This document shows, piece after piece, positions 1-9,834 of a stretch of DNA of 60,561 nt. The notes below the pieces were generated by a model. That model searched no databases. It saw only the letters and a list, made by a program, of their open reading frames with translations, and was not told the DNA's origin. Location: NCBI RefSeq assembly GCF_028610675.1, contig NZ_JAQQWS010000017.1, positions 1 to 60,561 on the forward strand, given 5' to 3'. The DNA is from Alkalihalobacillus pseudalcaliphilus (GTDB lineage Bacteria > Bacillota > Bacilli > Bacillales > Bacillaceae_D). The position numbers and the translations under genes were made by a program. Position 1 is the first letter of the stretch; every line of letters begins with the position of its first letter.

Positions 1-95
1 AAAATGTGACTAACAATTGACGAGATACCTTGTATCTCTTTAATTCGCTTGGCTTTTGTTCAGTTTTCAAAGAACTTTTTATCGCTCATTGGCGA
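1..95 (-). other. rRNA operon leader (start of rrn transcript, runs off left edge)
   Basis: Read on the minus strand, 54-80 gives GTTCTTTGAAAACTGAAC, the antitermination-type leader sequence found upstream of Bacillus 16S genes. It lies just downstream of two tandem promoters. In Bacillus an rRNA operon normally follows gyrA, so the 16S gene is expected just beyond base 1. No rRNA body is inside the window. Confidence 0.75.
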
Positions 96-102
96 CTTAT
101 CT

Positions 103-131
103 AATATATCATTTTCAGCATTCTGAGTCAA
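103..131 (-). promoter_or_regulatory. rrn promoter P2
   Basis: On the minus strand, -35 TTGACT (126-131), a 17-bp spacer and -10 TATATT (103-108). Transcription would start near 96 and enter the rRNA leader. It is the downstream member of a tandem pair, as is usual for Bacillus rrn operons. Confidence 0.8.
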
Positions 132-215
132 TAACTTTTTTAAAAATTTTTTAACCGTTAGCTTCTTATAGTAAACTAAGAAGCTTCAATAGCTGATGTC
201 TTAGCGACGTATATT

Positions 216-244
216 AATATAACATTCTACTATCAGAAACGCAA
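216..244 (-). promoter_or_regulatory. rrn promoter P1
   Basis: On the minus strand, -35 TTGCGT (239-244), a 17-bp spacer and -10 TATATT (216-221), about 113 bp upstream of P2. The DNA upstream (245-300) is very AT-rich and could act as an UP element. The remaining gap to gyrA (300-540) holds no convincing gene, only a small GGTGAACT/AGTTCACC hairpin at about 478-500. Confidence 0.65.
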
Positions 245-543
245 TGTTTTTTTAAAAATAATTTTATTTAAATTATATTATTATAGGTTTGCAAGTGATT
301 CTTTAACTTTATTTACCCTTTAAAACTTTTATTCTCTATATAAATCACTTAGGTGCTGGATGATATGTTTCATTCCGGTTCGGTCTGATAACTACTTATA
401 ATTTCTTTTCCTCGTTCGAAAAATTTATAAACTAAATATGATCAATGTTTATAGCGAACTAGGCATTGCCCTCATGGCGGTGAACTTAAGAAAGTTCACC
501 ATTACACGTCACCAACTAAGTCCATTTGCACCTAAAATGAAAC

Positions 544-592
544 AAAAAACGAGTCTCCTGAACAACATTCTGTTCACACGACTCGTTTTTTT
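544..592 (-). terminator. gyrA terminator
   Basis: Interrupted stem ACGAGTC (549-555) with GACTCGT (580-586), and an inner stem TGAACA (559-564) with TGTTCA (571-576). There are A/T runs on both sides, so it can work in either direction. It lies about 40 bp past the gyrA stop. Confidence 0.8.
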
Positions 593-627
593 GTATTTAA
601 AGAGGGTTATATCCCTCCCTCTTTGAG

Positions 628-3156
628 TTATTCCTCTTCTTCTGTATCTTCTTTCACCTGTTCTACTGGTGAAGCTTCATCAGCGTCTGTTGTATCGTTG
701 ACTTCCTCTAATTCCTCATCAACAACATCATCTTCATCGATATCTACTCTTGCCACGGTTGCAACCTCTTCGCCTTCTCCAATACGGATGACCTTTACCC
801 CTTGAGTATTACGTCCAGTAATAGAAATACCTTCTACCTGCGTACGGATAATAACACCTGATACGGTAATAATCATAATATCATGATCATCTGAAACAAT
901 TTTAAGAGCGACTAAAGCTCCGTTTTTATCCGTAATATTTGAGGTTTTAATTCCTTTACCACCACGGTTTTGAATTCGATATTCTTCTATAGGTGTACGC
1001 TTTCCGTAACCTTTCTCCGTCACGATCAGTACTTGATGGCCATCTTCAATAATATCCATTCCAACAACGTAATCATCTTCTTTTAAGGAAATCCCTTTTA
1101 CGCCACCTGCTGTACGTCCCATTAGACGAACATCATTTTCATGGAAACGAATGGCCATTCCATTTTTAGTACCAATGATGATCTCTTGTTCACCATTCGT
1201 AAGTCGAACACCATGTAATTCATCATCTTCTCTAATATTAATGGCAAATAGGCCACCTTTTCGAATATTAGCAAATGACGATAATTGCGTTCTCTTAGCA
1301 ATACCTTTTTTCGTTAAGAAGAATAAGAACTCATCATCCTTAAACTCTTCAATGGGAATAACGGTACTAATAAATTCATCCGAATCTATTTGTAAAAGAT
1401 TTATAATCGGAATGCCTTTTGCCGTTCTGCCTAACTCAGGAATCTCATAGCCTTTTAAACGATACACCTTACCCTTATTTGAGAAAAAGAGAATCGTATG
1501 GTGTGTATTCGTAGTAAAGAGCTGCGAAACGAAATCATTATCGTTTGTGCCCATACCTTGAATTCCTTTTCCACCTCTTCTTTGGCTACGATACGTCGAA
1601 ATAGGTAAACGTTTAATATATCCATTATGAGTGAGCGTAATAACAATATTTTGACGTGGGATTAAATCCTCATCCTCAAATTGCTCCTCATTCATGGAAA
1701 TAATCGTACGACGCTCATCATTAAATTTCGCTTTAATTTCAAGTAACTCTTCACGAATAATTTCAAGAACCTTCTGATCATCTGCTAAAATCGCTTGTAA
1801 CTCAGCAATTCGAGCTAATAATTCTTGATATTCACCTTCGATTTTATCACGCTCTAAACCAGTTAAACGCTGTAATCGCATATCTAAAATCGCTTGCGCT
1901 TGCTCATAGCTTAATTGATAGTTTTCCATTAAACCATTTCGAGCTATATCTGTTGTCTGCGAAGCACGAATCAAACTAATAATCTCATCAATATGATCAA
2001 GAGCAATTCGTAACCCTTCTAAAATATGAGCACGTGCCTCTGCTTTACGCAATTCGAATGAGGTACGACGGCGAATAACCTCAACTTGATGCTTTAAGTA
2101 TTGCTCTAAAGCTTCTTTCAAATTCAGTAGTTTCGGTCGTCCATCAACAAGAGCAAGTAGATTAATACCAAAGCTAGTTTGTAGAGAAGTTTGTTTATAT
2201 AAATTATTTAATAAAACATTGGCATTTACATCACGACGTAACTCGATCACAACTCTTAATCCGTCACGATCAGACTCATCACGCAGATCCGTAATACCTT
2301 CTATTTTCTTTTCCCGAACAAGTTCAGCAATTTTTTCAATTAATTTTGCTTTATTCACCTGAAAAGGAATTTCAGATACAACAATCCTTGGTTTTCCATT
2401 ATGTTCTAATATTTCTGTTTTGGCACGAAGAGTAATTGAACCTCGTCCCGTCTGGTAAGCTTTACGAATACCTGATCGACCAATAATCTCTGCCCCCGTA
2501 GGAAAATCAGGACCCGGGATGTATTCCATAAGCTCAGGGATATCAATATCGGGATTATTTGATAAAGCTAAAACTCCATCAATGACTTCACCTAATTGAT
2601 GTGGTGGAATATTCGTAGCCATACCAACGGCAATCCCTGAAGCACCATTCACTAAAAGGTTAGGAAATCTCGCTGGTAATACAACAGGCTCTCTTTCTGA
2701 GCCATCGTAGTTATCCGTATAATCAATCGTGTCTTTATTAATATCACGGAGTAGCTCCATTGATATTTTCGACATTTTTGCCTCTGTATAACGCATCGCA
2801 GCAGCAGAATCGCCATCAATCGAACCAAAGTTACCATGCCCATTTACAAGCATATAACGGTAACTAAAATCTTGGGCCATCCTTACCATCGTTTCATAAA
2901 CGGCCGAGTCACCATGTGGGTGATATTTACCAATAACTTCACCAACAATACGAGCAGACTTTTTATAAGCCTTATCCGCTGTCATACCTAGATCATTCAT
3001 CGCATAAAGGATACGACGGTGCACCGGCTTTAAGCCATCACGGGCATCTGGTAAGGCACGACTCACAATAACACTCATCGCATAATCCATAAACGATGCT
3101 TTCATTTCATTGGCTATATTTATTTCTTTAACTCTTGATTGTTCCTGTTCAGCCAT
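628..3156 (-). CDS. gyrA: DNA gyrase subunit A
   Basis: This is the breakage-reunion subunit of the A2B2 type II topoisomerase that introduces negative supercoils. The 842 aa are typical of the family. The catalytic tyrosine is Tyr123 in AAAMRYTEAKM. The quinolone-determining region HPHGDSAVYE (about 80-88) carries Ser84 and Glu88, the usual drug-sensitive residues. The GyrA box QRRGGKG, needed for DNA wrapping, begins the C-terminal pinwheel. The last 35 or so residues are strongly acidic, as in other Firmicute GyrA tails. The start follows a GGAGG-type ribosome site. It lies 15 bp after gyrB and is surely co-transcribed. Confidence 0.98.
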   Translation of the reverse strand: MAEQEQSRVKEINIANEMKASFMDYAMSVIVSRALPDARDGLKPVHRRILYAMNDLGMTADKAYKKSARIVGEVIGKYHPHGDSAVYETMVRMAQDFSYRYMLVNGHGNFGSIDGDSAAAMRYTEAKMSKISMELLRDINKDTIDYTDNYDGSEREPVVLPARFPNLLVNGASGIAVGMATNIPPHQLGEVIDGVLALSNNPDIDIPELMEYIPGPDFPTGAEIIGRSGIRKAYQTGRGSITLRAKTEILEHNGKPRIVVSEIPFQVNKAKLIEKIAELVREKKIEGITDLRDESDRDGLRVVIELRRDVNANVLLNNLYKQTSLQTSFGINLLALVDGRPKLLNLKEALEQYLKHQVEVIRRRTSFELRKAEARAHILEGLRIALDHIDEIISLIRASQTTDIARNGLMENYQLSYEQAQAILDMRLQRLTGLERDKIEGEYQELLARIAELQAILADDQKVLEIIREELLEIKAKFNDERRTIISMNEEQFEDEDLIPRQNIVITLTHNGYIKRLPISTYRSQRRGGKGIQGMGTNDNDFVSQLFTTNTHHTILFFSNKGKVYRLKGYEIPELGRTAKGIPIINLLQIDSDEFISTVIPIEEFKDDEFLFFLTKKGIAKRTQLSSFANIRKGGLFAINIREDDELHGVRLTNGEQEIIIGTKNGMAIRFHENDVRLMGRTAGGVKGISLKEDDYVVGMDIIEDGHQVLIVTEKGYGKRTPIEEYRIQNRGGKGIKTSNITDKNGALVALKIVSDDHDIMIITVSGVIIRTQVEGISITGRNTQGVKVIRIGEGEEVATVARVDIDEDDVVDEELEEVNDTTDADEASPVEQVKEDTEEEE

Positions 3157-3171
3157 TCCTTAAACCTCCAA

Positions 3172-5097
3172 CTAGATATCAAGATTCTCAACGTATTCCG
3201 CATTTTCTTGTATAAAATCACGACGCGGCTCGACTCGATCCCCCATCAGTACTTCAAAGATTTCATCCGCTTTTATCGCATCCTCTAAAGTTACTTGTAA
3301 AAGTGTACGATGTTCTGGGTCCATCGTCGTTTCCCAAAGCTGGCCAGGGTTCATCTCCCCTAAACCTTTGTAACGTTGAATCCCTAATTTTGCACCTTCT
3401 GGGAAAGACGCAATCAGTGGTTCTAGTTCTTTTTGTACATAAGCATAACGAATATCCTTGCCATGTGAGACTTTATACAATGGCGGTTGAGCAATATAAA
3501 TATATCCGTAATCTAATAACGGCCTCATGTAACGATAGAAAAATGTCAAAAGTAATGTACGAATATGAGCACCATCAACATCTGCATCCGTCATAATAAT
3601 AATTTTATGATATCTAGCTTTTTCTATATCAAAATCACCACCAACACCTGTACCAAATGCTGTGATCATCGCTCTAATTTCATTATTTGCTAAGATTTTA
3701 TCTAAACGAGCTTTTTCGACATTAATAATTTTACCTCTTAAAGGCAGAATAGCTTGGAAATGTCGATCGCGACCTTGTTTAGCCGAACCTCCAGCTGAAT
3801 CACCCTCTACGATATATATCTCACTAATGGACGCATCTTTTGAAGAACAGTCTGCTAGTTTCCCTGGTAAAGCACTTACCTCTAATGCACTTTTTCTTCT
3901 TGTTAATTCACGAGCTTTTTTAGCCGCTTCACGAGCTCTAGAAGCCATTAAACCTTTTTCGACAATCTTTCGTCCAACCTGTGGATTTTCAATTAAGAAA
4001 CGAGCAAAATGCTCTGAAAATAGTGAATCCGTAATCGTACGAGCTTCACTGTTTCCTAGTTTTGTTTTCGTTTGCCCTTCAAATTGAGGATCAGGAATCT
4101 TAACAGAAATAATCGCTGTTAAGCCTTCACGAACATCGTCCCCTGTTAAATTAGGGTCATTTTCTTTCAATAAACTATTTTTTCTAGCATAATCATTAAT
4201 AACACGAGTTAACCCCGTCTTAAAACCAGATTCATGCGTTCCACCTTCATGCGTACTAATATTATTAGCAAAAGAATATAAGTTGCCGACATACCCATCG
4301 TTATATTGAACAGCAACCTCAACCGTTAAACCATCCTTTTCACCTTCAATGTGGATGGGCTCTTCATGTAAAACTTCTTTTGAACGATTTAGATGCTTCA
4401 CAAATGAAGCGATTCCGCCTTCGTAATAATACGTATCAGATTTTCCACCTTCACGTTTATCCGTAATCGTAATCGTTAAGCCTTTATTTAAAAATGCTAA
4501 CTCTCGTAAACGTAAAGCTAATGTATCATAATCATAAACGATTGATTCTTGGAAAATCTCAGGATCCGGTTTAAAGTGTGTTTTTGTACCAGAATTTTCA
4601 CTATCGCCAATAACCGCCAAATCAGCTGCAGGCACTCCACGATGATATTGCTGGTGATAGACTTTCCCATCTCTTTCAATTTCAACTTCAAGTAGTGTTG
4701 ATAAGGCATTTACAACCGATGCACCAACACCGTGCAGTCCACCAGAAACCTTATAGCCTCCACCGCCAAACTTACCCCCTGCATGCAGCACCGTCATAAT
4801 GACTTCAACTGCAGGTCTGCCCATCTTCTCATGAATTCCAACAGGGATACCTCGTCCATTATCCTGCACAGTGATACTATTATCTTCCTCAATTAAGACA
4901 TCAATTTGGTCACAGTATCCCGCCATCGCTTCATCAATACTGTTGTCTACAATTTCCCAAACGAGATGATGTAGGCCTCGAACACTCGTAGAGCCAATGT
5001 ACATACCAGGTCGTTTCCTAACGGCCTCAAGACCTTCTAAGACTTGTATTTGACTCGCATCATAGGATTGTTGTTCAGAAAGCTGTTCATTCGACAA
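3172..5097 (-). CDS. gyrB: DNA gyrase subunit B
   Basis: This is the ATPase subunit of gyrase. It shows the GHKL ATP site (EIVDNSIDEA, DNGRGIP, GGLHGVGASVVNALS), the TOPRIM motifs VEGDSAGG and MTDADVDGAHI, and the C-terminal QRYKGLGEMNP motif. I prefer a TTG start at 5097 because AGGTGA sits 5 bases upstream and the protein then begins close to other Bacillus GyrB (SNEQLSEQQSYDASQIQV). An ATG at 5112 in the same frame would add five residues but has only a weak ribosome site. It follows remB and recF in one leftward operon. Confidence 0.95.
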   Translation of the reverse strand: MSNEQLSEQQSYDASQIQVLEGLEAVRKRPGMYIGSTSVRGLHHLVWEIVDNSIDEAMAGYCDQIDVLIEEDNSITVQDNGRGIPVGIHEKMGRPAVEVIMTVLHAGGKFGGGGYKVSGGLHGVGASVVNALSTLLEVEIERDGKVYHQQYHRGVPAADLAVIGDSENSGTKTHFKPDPEIFQESIVYDYDTLALRLRELAFLNKGLTITITDKREGGKSDTYYYEGGIASFVKHLNRSKEVLHEEPIHIEGEKDGLTVEVAVQYNDGYVGNLYSFANNISTHEGGTHESGFKTGLTRVINDYARKNSLLKENDPNLTGDDVREGLTAIISVKIPDPQFEGQTKTKLGNSEARTITDSLFSEHFARFLIENPQVGRKIVEKGLMASRAREAAKKARELTRRKSALEVSALPGKLADCSSKDASISEIYIVEGDSAGGSAKQGRDRHFQAILPLRGKIINVEKARLDKILANNEIRAMITAFGTGVGGDFDIEKARYHKIIIMTDADVDGAHIRTLLLTFFYRYMRPLLDYGYIYIAQPPLYKVSHGKDIRYAYVQKELEPLIASFPEGAKLGIQRYKGLGEMNPGQLWETTMDPEHRTLLQVTLEDAIKADEIFEVLMGDRVEPRRDFIQENAEYVENLDI

Positions 5098-5171
5098 GTT
5101 CTTCACCTTCATTCTCTATTCTTTCAAACATGAATTCATACTTCTATATGTGAACTCTATTCAAGCTAGAG

Positions 5172-5444
5172 CTAGTGCTTTTCTTCTAATTGTAAATCTA
5201 AATCAGACGTTGCTACCGCTCGTTTTTTTAACGTACCGGAAGAAACAGGTGAGTAGTATACAACATGGTCGGTTATAACAATAGATTTAATAAAATCCTC
5301 ACTAATGACAACTGATTTCTTCCGTTTTTTCTCTTGCTGCAAATAAGCACTTGTCAAATTCGAGGATTCTTGCACATCTCGACTTAATATTGCAATCACT
5401 TCTTTTGCTCTTACAACCATATCGCCACCTAAATGGATAAACAA
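5172..5444 (-). CDS. remB: Extracellular matrix regulator RemB/YaaB (DUF370 family)
   Basis: This 90-aa protein sits between recF and gyrB, where Bacillus has yaaB/remB. The N-terminal pattern FIHLGGDMVVRAKEVIAI matches the RemA/RemB fold, and SVVISEDFIKSIVITDHVVYYSPVSS resembles the family's second half. RemB is reported to influence matrix gene expression in B. subtilis; the role here is inferred from family. The start is a TTG at 5444, with GAGGGTGA eight bases upstream, four bases after the recF stop. Longer upstream extensions would overlap recF and are unlikely. Confidence 0.85.
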   Translation of the reverse strand: MFIHLGGDMVVRAKEVIAILSRDVQESSNLTSAYLQQEKKRKKSVVISEDFIKSIVITDHVVYYSPVSSGTLKKRAVATSDLDLQLEEKH

Positions 5445-5448
5445 TCTA

Positions 5449-6573
5449 TCACTCACCCTCTCCTTGTAATTGTATCGTACCTTGATGAACGTCAAAAATC
5501 TTCGCTTGCTCCAACGCTTGTTTATGTACTCCAGCCAAATTTGTTGTTGTAACAAAAGTCTGCACCTTTTTTTGAATGGTATCGATTAAATGGGACTGAC
5601 GATAATCATCTAATTCAGATAAAACGTCGTCTAATAAAAGGATCGGGTATTCACCAATTTCTTCATGAATTAATTCAATCTCTGCTAATTTTAAAGAAAG
5701 TGCTGTCGTTCTTTGTTGCCCTTGTGAGCCATAGGTTTGAACGTTTCGACCGTTGACCTCAAAACCTAAATCATCACGATGAGGTCCAAACAAAGTAACA
5801 CCACGCTGAATTTCCTTTTGTTTTTTCTCCGTATATGTTTGATAGAGTATATCTTTTATTTTCGTCAAGTCTTGCTCTTCTGATACGTTAGTAGATGATA
5901 AATATGCGATTTCTAATTCTTCTTTATCACGGCTAATATCAGCATGAATTCCTTTTGCCCAAGCTTGTAGTTGCTTCAAAAAACGAAAACGTTTATGAAT
6001 AATCTCGCCTGCTAAAGGAATCATTTGCTCAGTTAAAATATCAAGCATGTCCTTAGGGCCTTTATTTACTTGGAGCTGCTTCAATAATTGATTACGCTGC
6101 AACAATACTTTTTGATATAAACCTAAGTGATATAAATATAACGGATTTATTTGCCCAAGCTCTCTATCAAGAAATTTACGTCTACCTTGTGGGCTACCCT
6201 TTACGAGGTTTAAGTCCTCTGGTGCAAACATGACAACATTTACAGCCCCAATATATTCACTTAACTTTCTTTGCTCAAGTCCATTTATTTTTACTTTTTT
6301 CCCTTTGGTTGAGATAATGACATCTAATTTCACAGATGAATTTTTTCTCACGAATTCTCCTTCAATTCTAGCAAAATCCTCTCCCCAACCTATTAATTCC
6401 TTGTCATTAGACGTTCGATGTGACTTGGCTAGGGCAAGAACATAGATAGCTTCAATCATATTCGTTTTCCCTTGGGCATTTTCACCGATACAAACATTTA
6501 CTTTAGGGTCAAATACAGCTTCAGCACTTCCATAATTCCGAAAGTGCTTAACGGATAGTGATTTAATATACAT
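5449..6573 (-). CDS. recF: DNA replication/repair protein RecF
   Basis: RecF is an SMC-like ATPase that helps load RecA at gaps and stalled forks together with RecO and RecR. The 374 aa are the normal length. Walker A is GENAQGKTN (about 32-40), the ABC-type signature region is SQGQQRT, and Walker B is LLLDDVLSELD near residue 315. It lies 11 bp after yaaA and 4 bp before remB, in the conserved dnaA-dnaN-yaaA-recF-remB-gyrB order. Confidence 0.97.
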   Translation of the reverse strand: MYIKSLSVKHFRNYGSAEAVFDPKVNVCIGENAQGKTNMIEAIYVLALAKSHRTSNDKELIGWGEDFARIEGEFVRKNSSVKLDVIISTKGKKVKINGLEQRKLSEYIGAVNVVMFAPEDLNLVKGSPQGRRKFLDRELGQINPLYLYHLGLYQKVLLQRNQLLKQLQVNKGPKDMLDILTEQMIPLAGEIIHKRFRFLKQLQAWAKGIHADISRDKEELEIAYLSSTNVSEEQDLTKIKDILYQTYTEKKQKEIQRGVTLFGPHRDDLGFEVNGRNVQTYGSQGQQRTTALSLKLAEIELIHEEIGEYPILLLDDVLSELDDYRQSHLIDTIQKKVQTFVTTTNLAGVHKQALEQAKIFDVHQGTIQLQGEGE

Positions 6574-6584
6574 TCAACAACCCT

Positions 6585-6800
6585 CTATATCGATTGAATC
6601 TCATATTTGGCTCCATCATGAAGTCGTACGATATTCCCATGAACTAGTTTTTTTCCACGACGATTTTCAAGCTCATCGTTTACGTAGACGTCATATTCAC
6701 TTAAATACCATTTGGCCATCCCACCTGTGTCAATGGCACCAACTTCTTTTAGTAATTGTCCTAAGGTGATATAAGGGCTAGAAATAGAAATCGTATCCAT
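6585..6800 (-). CDS. yaaA: S4 domain protein YaaA (RlbA), ribosome maturation
   Basis: A 71-aa protein that is essentially one S4 RNA-binding domain (ITLGQLLKEVGAIDTGGMAKWYL, then VYVNDELENRRGKKL). The B. subtilis relative RlbA/YaaA has been linked to 50S subunit assembly; that function is carried over by family and by its fixed place between dnaN and recF. It ends 11 bp before recF. Confidence 0.93.
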   Translation of the reverse strand: MDTISISSPYITLGQLLKEVGAIDTGGMAKWYLSEYDVYVNDELENRRGKKLVHGNIVRLHDGAKYEIQSI

Positions 6801-6843
6801 GTTCCCACTCTACTTTCTTTCTAAAATATTGAGTATCAAAGGC

Positions 6844-6880
6844 AAGACAGCAAATCAATTAGTGAAATGCTGTCTTTTCA
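6844..6880 (-). terminator. Hairpin between dnaN and yaaA (attenuator or terminator)
   Basis: A perfect 9-bp stem, AAGACAGCA (6844-6852) with TGCTGTCTT (6869-6877). The U-run is better on the plus strand (TTTTC) than on the minus strand (GCCTTTG). It may only attenuate read-through from dnaN into yaaA-recF. Confidence 0.5.
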
Positions 6881-6964
6881 TTCGTCGCTTTTATCTTGTC
6901 TCTATTGTACTAAACGAAATGATTCTCGCCAAGTCTCATCTAAAAAATGTGAGTCTACCAACGA

Positions 6965-8107
6965 TTAATACGTACGAACAGGCGAGAATAAGTGTAAATA
7001 ATGCTCCTGTTCAATCGGTCTAATCACAAAAGGACTCATCGCTCCAGTAAATTCTACCTTCATCTCTTCACTATCAATTACTTTTAAAGCATCAATGACA
7101 TTTTTTCCATTAAAGGAAATACGCATTTCCTCGCCTTCGAGTGATTGACTTTGAATTTTTTCTGTTACTTTACCTACCTCAGCAGAAACAGACGTAATTT
7201 CAATCATTCCATCTTCTAATGTTTTTAAAGTAATGACATTATTTTTGGCTTCTTTTGAAAGTAATAAAGCACGTTCCAACGCTTGTAACAACGGCTTCGT
7301 TTGTAAGAAAATCGTCGTTTTACTTTGGTTTGGAATCATATTTTTCGTTACAGGGTACTTTCCCTCTAATAATCGCGAGAAGAATAATAAATTATTTAAC
7401 TTAAATAAAATTTGGTTTTCCGTTACAACAACATCGATCAACTCTTGACTATCTTCAATAATCTTATTTAATTCATTCATGCTTTTTCCTGGGATAACCA
7501 CATTCTCAAAATTGAGTTCATCATCATTTCGTTCTATCTTCGTTTTCCTTAAAGCCAAACGATGACTATCTGTTGCAGTACAGACCAATTCCCCGTGAGT
7601 CGATTCTAAGTTTACACCTGTCAATACGGGGCGTGTTTCTTGAGTGGACACAGCGAACACAGTTTGACGAATCATATTTTTTAACATGTCTTGTGGTAGG
7701 CGAAATAATAAATCTTCTTCTAACTGCGGCAAGCGTGGATATTCTTCTGGATCTAAACCATTAAGATTAAAGACAGCCGATCCTGATTTGATTGTGGCTG
7801 CAAATTGATCTTGTACGATGATCTCAACTTCGTCACCAGGTAATTTCTTTACGATATCAGGGAAATATTTAGCTTGTAAAACAATACTACCTTCTTGTTT
7901 TAATGTGATGAATTGTTTGTCTCCATCTTCTAGGGGAATAAAGGTCTCAATAGAAATATCAGAGTCACTTCCTGTTAAAGTGACACCATCTGAATTGGCG
8001 ACAATTTTAATACCCGTTAAGATAGGAATCGTTGTTCTTGATGAGACAGCTTTTGCCACATGCTGAATATCATGAACAAATCGTTCGCGGTCAATAAAAA
8101 AATGCAT
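6965..8107 (-). CDS. dnaN: DNA polymerase III beta sliding clamp
   Basis: The beta clamp is the ring-shaped processivity factor for PolC and DnaE. The 380 aa are standard, and the sequence begins MHFFIDRERFVHDIQHV and ends with the clamp motif PFVIRPIEQEHYLHLFSPVRTY. It lies downstream of dnaA. The 160-bp gap between them carries origin elements, so dnaN is expressed across the unwinding region. Confidence 0.98.
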   Translation of the reverse strand: MHFFIDRERFVHDIQHVAKAVSSRTTIPILTGIKIVANSDGVTLTGSDSDISIETFIPLEDGDKQFITLKQEGSIVLQAKYFPDIVKKLPGDEVEIIVQDQFAATIKSGSAVFNLNGLDPEEYPRLPQLEEDLLFRLPQDMLKNMIRQTVFAVSTQETRPVLTGVNLESTHGELVCTATDSHRLALRKTKIERNDDELNFENVVIPGKSMNELNKIIEDSQELIDVVVTENQILFKLNNLLFFSRLLEGKYPVTKNMIPNQSKTTIFLQTKPLLQALERALLLSKEAKNNVITLKTLEDGMIEITSVSAEVGKVTEKIQSQSLEGEEMRISFNGKNVIDALKVIDSEEMKVEFTGAMSPFVIRPIEQEHYLHLFSPVRTY

Positions 8108-8109
8108 AG

Positions 8110-8235
8110 AAAAAAGCTCCTTTTAATATAATTCTTTTAAAAAAATATAGTAGTAATAGTAATAGGGCCTGTGATTATGTGGATAAGACCAAAAAACTGA
8201 TAAATAGCAAGTTATCCAGATGTGGATATCCTGTG
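8110..8235. other. oriC unwinding region: DnaA-trio repeat and DnaA boxes (dnaA-dnaN gap)
   Basis: An AT-rich stretch (8121-8147) is followed by six consecutive trinucleotides TAG-TAG-TAA-TAG-TAA-TAG (8148-8165). A short GC-rich GGCC follows, then a perfect DnaA box, TTATCCACA on the minus strand (8178-8186). TTATCCAGA (8212-8220, one mismatch) and minus-strand ATATCCACA (8221-8229, one mismatch) lie beyond. This is the arrangement described for the B. subtilis DnaA-trio element, where DnaA loads onto single-stranded DNA at the melting site. Confidence 0.85.
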
Positions 8236-8267
8236 CGCGAATGAAAGGAAGTTATAAACAGTTTCCA

Positions 8268-9620
8268 CTACGCTTTTAATCGTTCATTAATTTCTTGAAC
8301 GGTCTTTTGTAGCTCATGATCAGCAGATAGTAGCTTAGAAATCTTTTCATGGGCATGAATGACCGTCGTATGATCGCGGCCACCGAATTCACTACCTATC
8401 TTAGGTAAAGAAGAATCGGTTAATTCTCTTGATAGATACATCGCAATTTGTCGTGGAAATGCGACAGATTTCGTTCTCTTCTTTGCTTTAAAATCTTCTA
8501 ACTTCACTTGAAAATACTCACCAACGGCTTTTTGAATATCAATAATCGTGATCACTCTTGGTTTTGAATTAGGAATAATATCTTTTAATGCTTCAGCAGC
8601 TAGGTCAGCATTCATATCTTGATTAATGAGAGATGAATAGGCGACAACACGAATAAGTGCTCCTTCTAATTCACGGATATTTGTATCGATCTGATTAGCG
8701 ATATATAACATCACTTCATTAGGGATATCTAAATTCTCTGCTTTAGCTTTTTTTCGGAGGATCGCAATACGCGTTTCTAAATCTGGTGGTGTAATATCTG
8801 TTATTAATCCCCATTCAAAACGAGAACGCAAACGGTCCTCTAGTGTTGGTATTTCTTTTGGTGGTCTGTCACTAGAAATGACAATTTGTTTCGATTCCTC
8901 ATGTAAGGCATTAAATGTATGGAAAAATTCTTCCTGTGTTTGTTCTTTTCCCGCTAAAAACTGAATATCATCAATTAATAAAACATCAACATTTCTATAT
9001 TTATTCCGGAAGTTGACTGCTTTATTATCTCGGATCGCATTAATGAACTCATTTGTGAATTTTTCAGAGGACAAATAAACAACTTTAGCATTTGGATTAT
9101 GATCCATCACATAATGACCAATTGCATGCATTAAATGTGTTTTCCCTAAGCCCACTCCTCCATAAATAAATAAAGGATTATAGGCTTTCGCTGGTGCTTC
9201 TGCTACAGCGAGAGAAGCCGCATGGGCAAAACGGTTGCCAGAGCCAATAACAAAAGTATTAAAGGTATATTTATCATTTAGCATCGATTTCGTCGAGATT
9301 GACGTAGCATTGGCATCTGCTGCCGGTTGCTTTTTTGGAGTCGGCTCTAAAAAGAAATCTTCATCCGATTTATGCTCGGGAATAATGAACTTTGGGTTTA
9401 AACGTACACCCGTTAGTTCTTCGATTGTCTCAGAGGTTAGTTCAGAGTAATGATCTTCTAACCAATCCCTTGCAAATTCATTTGGTGCTTTAATTATAAT
9501 AACTTCATTTTGGATATCACGTGCAGTTGTTGATTTTAACCATGTATCATAGCTGGGGCCTCTCACTTTTTTCTTCATTTCAGCTAAGACACGTTCCCAT
9601 AAATCATGAATATTTTCCAA
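8268..9620 (-). CDS. dnaA: Chromosomal replication initiator DnaA
   Basis: DnaA is the AAA+ initiator that binds DnaA boxes and melts the origin. The 450 aa show domain I (NIHDLWERVLAEM), an AAA+ core with Walker A GGVGLGKTHLMHAIGH (about 155-170) and Walker B LLIDDIQFLAGK. The C-terminal box-recognition signature is GGRDHTTVIHAHEKI. The start is a TTG at 9620 preceded by AAAGGAGG. DnaA boxes on both flanks of the gene imply autoregulation. Confidence 0.98.
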   Translation of the reverse strand: MENIHDLWERVLAEMKKKVRGPSYDTWLKSTTARDIQNEVIIIKAPNEFARDWLEDHYSELTSETIEELTGVRLNPKFIIPEHKSDEDFFLEPTPKKQPAADANATSISTKSMLNDKYTFNTFVIGSGNRFAHAASLAVAEAPAKAYNPLFIYGGVGLGKTHLMHAIGHYVMDHNPNAKVVYLSSEKFTNEFINAIRDNKAVNFRNKYRNVDVLLIDDIQFLAGKEQTQEEFFHTFNALHEESKQIVISSDRPPKEIPTLEDRLRSRFEWGLITDITPPDLETRIAILRKKAKAENLDIPNEVMLYIANQIDTNIRELEGALIRVVAYSSLINQDMNADLAAEALKDIIPNSKPRVITIIDIQKAVGEYFQVKLEDFKAKKRTKSVAFPRQIAMYLSRELTDSSLPKIGSEFGGRDHTTVIHAHEKISKLLSADHELQKTVQEINERLKA

Positions 9621-9834
9621 CGGATGAACCTCCTTTTCTTCAAGTACTAATAGGTATAAAGGTTTGCAAATAAATTTAAAAATCTCTGTTATCGCACTTG
9701 CTACATGAAGGAATGACAGAGTTTATTTTCGGGTGTATAAGTTTTGTATAAGGTGCTGCATGACGGTGTATAAACATAAAAACACAGATTTTGTGGAGAT
9801 ATATATAATATAGTAGAAAAGTGTCAGTTTTAAC

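Noticed and set aside
438..626. 62-aa open frame after gyrA
   Set aside because: It has no ribosome site, runs through the gyrA terminator hairpin and gives a protein of no recognisable style.
623..1646. Plus-strand and shifted frames inside gyrA and gyrB
   Set aside because: They are shadows of strongly conserved genes, with no ribosome sites or family resemblance.
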